Below, piece after piece: positions 55,652-64,000 of a stretch of 64,000 nt of DNA (its first letter is position 1; each line of letters starts with the position of its first letter). Source of the stretch: Anthopleura xanthogrammica (Eukaryota; Cnidaria; Anthozoa; Actiniaria; Actiniidae). Where the stretch lies: NCBI GenBank assembly GCA_964019055.1, contig OZ025206.1, forward strand, positions 14,295,291 to 14,359,290, written 5' to 3'. The position numbers and the translations under genes were made by a program. The notes under the pieces were generated by a model. It was not told the DNA's origin. It saw only the letters and a program-made list of their open reading frames with translations, and searched no databases.

Positions 55652-58600
55652 TAACTCTCCTATAGCTTCGCTTTCCAAGTAAAACTGGTATTCGTTCAAG
55701 TGCCTTAAACAGCGGAAAAGAATTCACAGTTCTAAAGAATTTTTTTTTACGATTCTCATAACTTCACGGGGACACCTAGCGATAAGATAATAGAATTTGT
55801 AAATAAAGAAAAATAGAATTCCGTCGTTCGGGGAAAAATATCTAGAACGAGAATTCTTAAAAATTTCTAAGGCTGTTGAAGTTTTATAACTTTAATATCA
55901 ATGAATAAGCAAAAAACCTGGACAATGGGGTTTTTATGTATATTTTGGTACAGAACATTCTTTTATGAATGAATAAAAAAGCCATTTTAAAATAGTTTGT
56001 ACATCATCATCGTCGTCGTCGTCGTCGTCGTCGTCATCATTTCTTTCCACACGGCACGTCATTGCCCATTGCCCGCCAGCATTGGAAAACGATGTTATTA
56101 TAATACCTGATAAAACACTCCTGCTTTTTCGTAGACCTCACCGTGTGAACACAACGTGACATCGCACGGGTGGTCTCACGATGCGATCTAGTCTTTGCGA
56201 GGTTGCATTCAACGTCGCATGAAAAATCTCATCGTGCACCTTAAGGTGGCTTTTCAACTTTTTCTACTACAGTTTGTTTTCAGAGTGTATATGCTGCAGT
56301 ACGTAGACAGACGAGTGTGCGTTTTATAATATACTTTTATAAAAAGATTTTTCACGACATTGCGCGGGCGTTCCTCTATTATCTGATATAATGATATTAG
56401 CCAGCCAATCATCGCGCGCGGATCTTACATAATGCGTTGGGTAGGCAATATAGCGCCGGACAGTAGTTCTAATATATAGAGCCCACTCCTCGTCTGAGGT
56501 TAGAGGTATTCTAGTAATTAAAGTGTTATTTGGGACCTTCCTATTACTAGGTAGGTGATATCTTGAACCGTCTCCATCTAGCCTGAGTGCGTCCGAACAT
56601 AACTGTGGTTAAGAGGTAAAGTCGGGCTACACGCAGGCTAGTCTCCATCCTTCAGGCCGAGGTCACGTCTCCCAGTTTATTAAAAACCGCCATTTGATTG
56701 GTTGATAAATTAGTGTGCCCACATTTGATTGGATTTAAATCGGTGGTGTGATCAAGGGGTCCTGTTATCTTAAAAACTTAAATTTTTTATCGCTATTATC
56801 AAATTTGCGTAGTACCTACGAAGTTTTTGATTAGTGTCGTTAGTTATATGGGCGGAACACAGACGCAGTTAATTAATCAATTTGCGCACAACTAATTGGT
56901 GGTTTCCAATTATACAATAATTAATCACGAGGGAAGAGATATTGATTATAATCAATGCGATAAATGTATACCTAACCAGAAGCAAAAAATGAACATGAAC
57001 CCACATGATGTGAAATTATCGAATGCATGCATTTCATTATTAGTCAGAGTTGAATGAAAGCTCTCACATTCGGTATGTTCATTCTCGTCCTTTCCTGAGG
57101 TATCTTAACTTTTACTTCGGTGCATGCTATCCGTAAGTCTATACGACGCTTCAGCACTCGATGTTTGGAAGTATCGTCCTGGTTAATTAAATCAAGCGAT
57201 AAAACAAAAAAATTATGAAAAATCAGTGTCGCCACCATGAAATTTCCAATAGCTAAACATCTATTTGGAAAAAGACGAAACGAATCCTAAGTGTGCATGC
57301 TCGTTGAAGGTTTTTTTTCTACCATGAAGAGACTATACGAGATAACCAGGACCGAAAATTATAATTTCGCATAAACAATGGCTACTGCCAGATGGACATA
57401 TGTATTAAAAAAATGATAAGTATTCTACCTAGCTATCAGTTACTAGGTAACTCTAAAACTGAGCAAGGCTGTTGCACCTTGCCGGTATATACCACGGGCA
57501 AAAAGGTCAGTCTTTCCGTTTTCTTCTCTTGGCTTCCATGCCATTCTCTTCCCTTTCTTTGAAACGTTTTCCTTTTCTTTTAAGAATTTGAATAAAAATC
57601 GTCACTCCGAATTCAATAATGAACTAAGAACCATCTCGAAAAACTGTGTGTGGTTTTTAATTATGTCTTTTCTTTTCCCACAGCCAAAGCTGTAAAACAG
57701 TGTCACTGAAAAAATCCTCACCTCCAGAAAATTCCTCAATTTACATAATAAAACTACTGATTCAGTATTTATTATTGAGATTTCTTTGTACGCCAGAAAG
57801 TCTTAACCAAAATTCACTCTTCATTTTCCCCCTACACTCAAAGCCGTAAAAAAAAGTCGGCAAATACTGCACTTCTAGACTAGAAAATTCTTCAATTTAC
57901 TCGAGCTAGCTACACATCATGGCAGAGCACTCTATTAGTTTTAGAGAATTCATCTTTATACGCTTGTTTTTTTAACTCAAAATTCCCTCACTCCCTCCCC
58001 TCCCCCCTCTCACTCAAAACTGCAAAACAAAGTCAGAAATCTAGAAAATTCCTCAATTCAGTCACGCCATCGAGCTATACATCTGATTAATTAGAACACT
58101 GCTCAGTATTCATTCTAGAGAATTCTTTATTTGTACACTCTCTCTCTTAACCCGCAAGCTCACAGCCAAAGCCGGCTGCTGTAAAACAGTTATCAAATCC
58201 TACACCTCCAGGAAATTCCTCAATTTCTATCAATTTACTCGAGCTAAACATCAGAACACTATTACTCTTTGGAGATAACGTCTTTGTACGCTTGCCAGTG
58301 GCATAGCCATGTTCCCCTTTAGTGCATTTTAGTATAGGCACGTGCGAACAGCCGAGCAAAGCTAAGAAACCCGCCATCTAGGGGAGTCTTCCTGGGGGGT
58401 CGTTTTGTTTGTTTGTCTGGAACGTGCCTTTTTGCCTTGAGGCAGCTCAGCTAAGCCACTACTTGAAGCTCTCTTGTCCAATACTCACTCTTTTTCCCGG
58501 CCCTCAAAACTGTCATGCAGTAAAACAGTCTTTAAAACCTACACCTAGCCTCCAGAAAATTCTTCATTTTACTCAGGCATACACATTAGAACACTATTAT

Positions 58601-59647
58601 TCATTCTAGAGAATTCTTCACTGTACGCTACTCACGAAGTGCGCAGTCGTAATGATTCCGACCACAGTTTTACGAGCAAAACGAAAATAACTTCAACAAT
58701 CTTGAAAAGGACCGTGACCGCCCAACCCACTATAAGCCGCAATGTTTGTCAATTAATAAATAGGAAGTTTATTGCGGGCGAACTGCAATTTTTAGAAGTG
58801 TGAGGCAAAACTCAACCACTGCCAAACTCAGCCATCAAGTCTTTGTGACCAAAAAACGTTGATTAGTTCGACGGTATTCCTACACTAGTTTTACGAGGTA
58901 ATTGCGATTTGTGGTTATCCTGCTGGAACCATTTAATTATTCTAATTTAGTTGATGCCTGAATTATTTATTACTAGTATTATCATCGCTGCGGTCTTGCG
59001 TTTGGAATCACTTCTTTTGCGCATCTCAACACTGGATGCTTGGAACGATTAATGTTTCGAGTTCTAATCACTGAAGATATTCAAATACCGTTACCAGATC
59101 ACAAGGGAGTAACTCCAGAATCTTGCTTGGTTTCACCAAGGTTAAGAACTTTAGCCTCAGTTGTACGATTCCACAGGTGTTTTTCGATACATTAATAATG
59201 ACACCGTGGGTGCATCATGTTCTATTGTATTGTAAAATGCCTTTTTTACCACTGAACTTGGCGCGAAATTAAACCTTCTTAAAACAGCACCAATATGGCA
59301 ACACAAAGGTTAATATTTATTCCCACGACTTGTCTGGGGACCACGAGTCGTTGTCTGAAGATCGGCCTTTCATTGGATTATGAACCTTTCCCCATTTAGT
59401 CCGTCCGTATTGATGAAATATTGATGACATAGCTTAAACACGAAAAGCCATGGTCGACCAAACCAAAAACCACTGTATTTGATAATATTCCAGTATCAAC
59501 ACAACAGATGTTCATTTGAATCCATTTGGATCGAAGTTTGTGTGACGTAATTCACACTATTTAATGGTTTATAAACACATACATCAACAGTGATAGTGGT
59601 CATTAAACCTGTCCTCAGTCAGTGCTGCAAGTTCACGAACCTCAACC
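55652..59647. other. Intergenic region with a (GTC)n tract and a diverged tandem array
   Basis: 56002-56040 is a CAT/CGT microsatellite. 57680-58630 is the tandem array listed separately. The remainder is AT-rich with scattered palindromic words, and I find no gene-like frame with splice partners. The PLC promoter must lie at the right end. Confidence 0.6.
57680..58630. repeat. Diverged tandem array, unit about 150-170 bp, about six copies
   Basis: Each unit contains a GCNGTAAAACAG-like word, CCTCCAGAAAATTCCTCAAT, ACTCGAGCTA or a variant, AGAACACT, TTNTAGAGAATTC and TTTGTACGC. The words recur in the same order from 57690 to 58630 with many substitutions and indels, so the array is old. Confidence 0.78.
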
Positions 59648-61207
59648 ATGGATGGGCGTTGGACGTTTTTGCAGGTTTTGTGTGTCATCGGTTCACAGGT
59701 AATTATCATTCCTAGTTCAGTCACAATCATTGCTAAATGTAGGTCCAGAAAAGTTCTGCAAGAATCAAATATCAATTCTTTTTTATCGAACTCTCAAATA
59801 ACCTCAGGGTTGGTCTACGTCAGGCCCGCGACTACTCAACAATCGATTCGGAATGAATTTAGCGTGATCTGTTCAAGCTTGACTGAAAAGAGTGACATAG
59901 GAGGTTGGGCACTTAATTGAATTCAATTGGGGGGAATCTCGATCTAATCAATAAAACCAACGTAAAAAGGGCATCATACTACTAAAGAATTCGAATGCCA
60001 CAGACTTGCATGAGCGCTAGATTGATGATTCATAAAACAAATAAGTATATTTTTTTCTGTAGAAAACTAGGCGATATATTATAAACAATGTTCACGAAAA
60101 TGTGTGGAACGTTTTTCGCTTCTTTCCATTATGTTGTTAGTGCTTCTGATCATTCTTCATTTAATTTTAATGAACGTGTTTTATTCTTGGTAGATCATTG
60201 TAACTTCCTTTGGTCTGTCTTGTAATGGTAGCCCACAGTATTGTAGTTTACAGTTCAACCAGTTTACGTTTCCCGCCACCCACAACTCCTTTTCTCGACC
60301 CCAGTCTACTCCATTTAAACTCTATGGCAACAAGGTAGTGTCTGGTGCAGACTGCTATGCGCGTAACCAAGGCGACTCTGTTACCAAGCAGCTTGAGAAT
60401 GGCATCAGAAGTATTGATATCGATACTTGTGCGAAGGATACTTTTGATTTTGTTGAGGAGAGCTATGTGATGAAAGCGTATACTTGCCATAAAGTCCTTT
60501 ACTCCGATCCTGTATCTAGCATCTTGGAGGAAATTGATGTATGGATGAAGGCCAATCCAAATGAAGTGATTGTACTCAGCTTCACCGAAAAAGTTCAACG
60601 CTGGAATAACAAAGAACTCGCCAAAGACATCAAGAAGCAACTAGAAGATCTGTGGTCTCCAACTCGCGAACGACGTCGTCTTGGAAATTTGACGTTGAAT
60701 GACGCTTTCATGACAACTGGGGAGTGGCCAACTTTACGAAAGGCAATCCAACTCAACCAGAGAATCTTTCTGTTCATGCATACTAAGTTGACATCCCACA
60801 TGGGTAATATATCCTGGGCGCACGACTTCACTTTGATCAAGCAAACCAAAAGCAAACTAAAGTTCAAGGAATCCGACAACTGTCGAAGCCTAATTCCCCA
60901 GATTGATGAGAATTGCCAAACTGATGATGAGTTGATTAGTGTTGACATGTTCTTGACTCGCGGGCTTCCTGTGTGTACGACCGTAAGAGCCGATGCTTGT
61001 ATTCCACTACTTCCCCAGGCCACTTATCAGTGCTACTATCAGAGAAAGGAATACACGCTGACAGTTAACTTTCTAAAAATCGATTTTCCAGACAGGAATA
61101 GTAATCTTGGGTATAAAGTTTTGAAGGAAGTGGCTAAAAACATCAATACGCGAAACGTCGAATCGTATATTGGTATTAATTTTGGGAAATATGTTACAGC
61201 AAAGTAA
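59648..61207 (+). CDS. Secreted PI-PLC X-domain protein, two exons, 354 aa
   Basis: Exon 1 is 59648-59698 and exon 2 is 60194-61207, joined in phase 0 with a GTAATT donor and a TTGGTAG acceptor. The first 26 residues are hydrophobic (LQVLCVIGSQIIVTSFGL) and read as a signal peptide interrupted by the intron. The X-domain motifs are present: ATHNSF with His47 as the first catalytic histidine, GIRSIDID with Arg89 and Asp92/Asp94, and YTCHK with His116 as the second histidine. EEIDVWMKANPNEVIVLSF is the typical X-domain beta strand region. No C2, EF-hand or Y domain follows, so it belongs with the small bacterial-like and PLCXD-like proteins. Cleavage of phosphatidylinositol or GPI-type substrates outside the cell is an inference. 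Several cysteines suggest disulfides. Confidence 0.9.
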
Positions 61208-61730
61208 TTTACTGATGCACTTTTGATCAACTTTCCCACGGAAGGGGTTGATCATGGATTGGGGTTGATCATGGATTGGGGTTGGGGGTAAGGTGATCAT
61301 GGGGATATAGGAGGGGACTTGTTAGAACCTTTTGGCTCCAGAGGTAGGACGGTGACAGGGATCAGTTAGATTTACTTTAGATTTACAAACATGACTTAGC
61401 ATAAAGTGTTTGCATTTGGGATTGGCAATGTCCGAACATACGTTGCCCCGGCCCTCCCCATTAGGGAATACGATGGAATATGTCTGATGAACGAAAAAAA
61501 ATGGGAATATACACTAATTCATTATACATTCACAGTATCGTAGTGGCAGATATAAGGGATTTTTGATTGACTGAAACTGTATTGAGTTAATTAGTATACA
61601 ATCATGTTTGTGATACTTGCAGCTACTGGAGAAACAATGTGTTTGCACTAGGAAATAAATGAAAAAATCTTTACTATGAAATTGGGAAATAAAAATAAAA
61701 AGTATCGACTACTGAATTGATGCCTTTTCT

Positions 61731-62015
61731 TTTGCGTACTCATCCACTGAGGCAAAATATTTATTATGGCGGGGCCCTTCTTCTTCGACTTGCGTACTCA
61801 TCCACTGATGCAAAATATTTATCATGGCGGGGCCCTTCTTCTTCGACTTGCGTACTCATCCAATGATGCAAAATATTTATTATGGCGGCGCCCTTTTTCT
61901 TAAACTTGCGTACTCATCCACTGATGCAAAATATTTATCATGGCGGGGCCCTTTTTCATCGACTTGCGTACTCGATCATCCAATGAAAACATTCATCATG
62001 ACGGGGCCCTTTACC
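61731..62015. repeat. 58-bp tandem repeat, five units
   Basis: Units read CTTGCGTACTCATCCACTGA, TGCAAAATATTTATCATGGC, GGGGCCCTTCTTCTTCGA with minor changes. It begins about 520 bp after the PLC stop codon. The last unit carries an insertion and a small deletion. Confidence 0.93.
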
Positions 62016-62574
62016 ACCTATAATTTGCCTTCATAATTCAAGGGTAAAGTGTGCTGTTGTTGTTGTTTTCATGAGGTATTCCATACATGCACCATTTGTG
62101 GTGATATTGCAAGACGTGAAGTACGACACGAATTTGTCCCAGAGTTATCTTCAGTTGATATCATTAAAAATTTGCAAATCCTTTATTGATTTTTGAAACC
62201 AACTGAAGAAAAGTGCATGTCCCTAGTAGCTATATAGCTAGAAAGAAAGATTAAATCATGGTTTGCCTTGCGCAACTTCCTTATACATATGTACGTACAA
62301 GCGGCAAGGTAAAGCCGAAAATTCTCATTGTTGAGGTGCGCTGCCGTGGCTTTTCATTTCTTGGTGCGCGTCGGTGCAACAAAGGTAAGCGGGGGGTCCG
62401 GCACATGCCGCGGCTGCGTCTCATTTGACTAAGTATACGTACACTTGCTACCGCGCATCGTGACCTAAACGCAAACTGCTGCATTATACACTTAGTAGTT
62501 GTGATTACAAAATAAAAACTTTTTTATCAGACCTAGTTAGTCAGGGCACGACTAACCGACAGATCAAATTTGAC

Positions 62575-62720
62575 TCCAGCATGTTAGCTTTTGTGGAGGG
62601 AGGAAACCGCGGAAAATCCGGAGAAAAACCTAGCTTCGAATCAAGGGAGAAACTTGAAAAAATATACTTACATGAGATGCCGAGAACACGAATCGAATAC
62701 GCGAACCAAGAGGTCCATTT
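62575..62720 (-). mobile_element. Truncated tRNA-derived SINE, minus strand
   Basis: The minus strand shows TATTCGATTCGTGTTCTC near 62690 and a CTCCGGATTTTCCGCGGTTT, CCTCCCTCC tail, as in the other SINE copies. Confidence 0.55.
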
Positions 62721-63037
62721 CCCAAAAATTTCAGGAACTTTTATTGATATCTCCGCTACAACGATCCCGCGTATGTTGATTAAAAAAAAACAAAAAACAG
62801 TGTAATGCGCGAGGATTTCAGTCAGAAATAAGCCTGGCTTGCTTTCCCAAAACGTTTGCCGTAACTTTAAATTTCCCTGTTTAATTCGACTAACCGCGCT
62901 TTGAAGAAGACTTCAAGGAACACACCGACCGTCATCACCTTTGACGCGCTTACTTTTACCGCCAAAACGAAACAAAGACCTTTTGTTCAGCGGCATGTTA
63001 GTTTACCAGATGCGCAGTAGTTAGCACGCATTTCAAC

Positions 63038-63055
63038 ATGGCGACCAACTTGTGA
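63038..63055 (+). promoter_or_regulatory. Upstream open reading frame in the 5' UTR exon of the next gene
   Basis: ATGGCGACCAACTTGTGA encodes five residues. It lies in a probable non-coding first exon that ends at 63091 before GTAAAA, with the acceptor at 63181. If transcribed it would precede the main start at 63186. Confidence 0.5.
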
Positions 63056-63181
63056 AAAAAGAAGCGAAGTTAGAGAGTCATCATTATCCTGGTAAAAACA
63101 CCTAATATTTATACTTCCCTTCTAAAATACTTTAGATTCTTGTAGACTGATAACTGTTGGTGGTGTATGATAGGATTTTAG

Positions 63182-64000
63182 GACCATGAACGAAGAAGAA
63201 TCGGCTACTCAAGTTGAAGCTAGTAAGCTTAACGACAAGAAGGTTCGTAAAGACTCTCAATGAAAAAATTACTTATTTTACTAATATTTTAATCAACTTT
63301 ATAGTCTAAAGAGCTGTACTTTTTCTGTTTGCTAGGATTTGAAGATTGAGAGTAACGTGGAGAGTGTAACGGATGTGAAGTCCTCTGAAAATGAAGACAG
63401 CCAGGTTTGATCACTTAACTCGTTAACTTTGAGCCTATGAATTAGGGCATTTTTCTCATAAATAGTAAAAATGCACTGTAGTTTATGCTTTAGAACGACT
63501 TTTAATAGCATTTGTTCATTTGTTTTGCGTCTTAGGATAGAAAGAATGACGAAGAGACAGCAGAAACAGCTGTTAAGTCTGAAAACACAGATGATCAGGT
63601 TGGTAATGCTAAATTCTGGATAACGATACTTAGAAAAGTCTTGTCGAATAGTTCCTATTGAAAGGTCTAAGTTTGCAGAATGTTGAGAATCGCAGTAACT
63701 TTTGTCACATATTTTCTCCAACTTACATTAACAGATAGAAAATAGCACACCAGAAGTACAAGAAGAATCGCCTCCTAAAGAAGGTAGGTTTATTTAATTT
63801 TCCTAGATTTTTTCCAAGGGGTTAGAACAAATGAATTGGGTTGTATTTCTGTAGGTTATTCGTAGACAACCCATAGAGGCTTTACTTAGTTCATATCCCT
63901 TCCTGTTTAGTGGTTGAATATATCCGGTTAAAAACGTCCTTTAACATCTCTATTCCCAAGCAACAGTCTTTCTTGTTTGAATACCCGTACACTGAAGTTT
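63182..64000 (+). CDS. 5' end of a gene for an acidic, probably disordered protein (cut by window edge)
   Basis: The start codon is at 63186. Coding exons are 63186-63242, 63336-63404, 63536-63598 and 63735-63783. The first three are 19, 23 and 21 codons in phase 0, and the fourth ends with one extra base. The protein starts MNEEESATQVEASKLNDKK and continues in similar E/D/S/K-rich segments ending in Q (ENEDSQ, ENTDDQ). The small phase-0 exons of similar size and composition look as if they arose by exon duplication. No domain is visible in the first 79 residues and the family is not recognised; the rest lies beyond 64000. Confidence 0.7.

Overview
The window is animal nuclear DNA. Genes have many small exons with GT..AG introns, and the encoded proteins are metazoan: an NK2 homeodomain factor, DAP1, a two-CH-domain filamin-like protein and ERdj5/DNAJC10. 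The AT-rich sequence, compact genes and dense short repeats fit an invertebrate, most likely an anthozoan cnidarian (sea anemone or coral). The species is inference; no species-specific marker was recognised.

Layout. 264-1332 (+): complete two-exon NK2 homeobox gene. 1333-10498: about 9 kb without a supportable gene. 10499-12651 (+): 5' part of an unrecognised small gene whose end is uncertain. 14038-16295 (-): complete DAP1 homologue in three coding exons. It is head-to-head, about 600 bp away, with a ten-exon gene (16896-25292, +) for a 1015-residue secreted alpha/beta-hydrolase. 27294-33842 (+): seven-exon gene for a 213-residue protein of unknown function, with a 51-bp minisatellite in one intron and a 44-bp minisatellite just after its stop. 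36751-41807 (-): two-exon gene for a CH-CH-filamin-filamin protein ending in an SH3BGR/glutaredoxin-like fold. 44198-55651 (+): ERdj5/DNAJC10 in 22 coding exons, ending in an acidic tail and HDEF. 59648-61207 (+): secreted PI-PLC X-domain protein. 63182-64000 (+): 5' end of an acidic-protein gene that runs off the window.

Introns and spacers are full of non-autonomous DNA transposons. Several palindromic MITE families share TAGACC-like ends with TA target sites. There are also hAT-type elements (one with an exact 8-bp target duplication, one with a MITE nested inside it), tRNA-derived SINEs, a possible Penelope-like remnant with a hammerhead-like core, and many tandem arrays. No operon or dedicated gene system was found. 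The neighbours look functionally unrelated apart from the shared DAP1/hydrolase promoter region. The most unusual coding observation is the CH-CH-filamin-SH3BGR-like fusion. All exon models were built by hand from open frames, splice signals and phase agreement; no transcript data were available.
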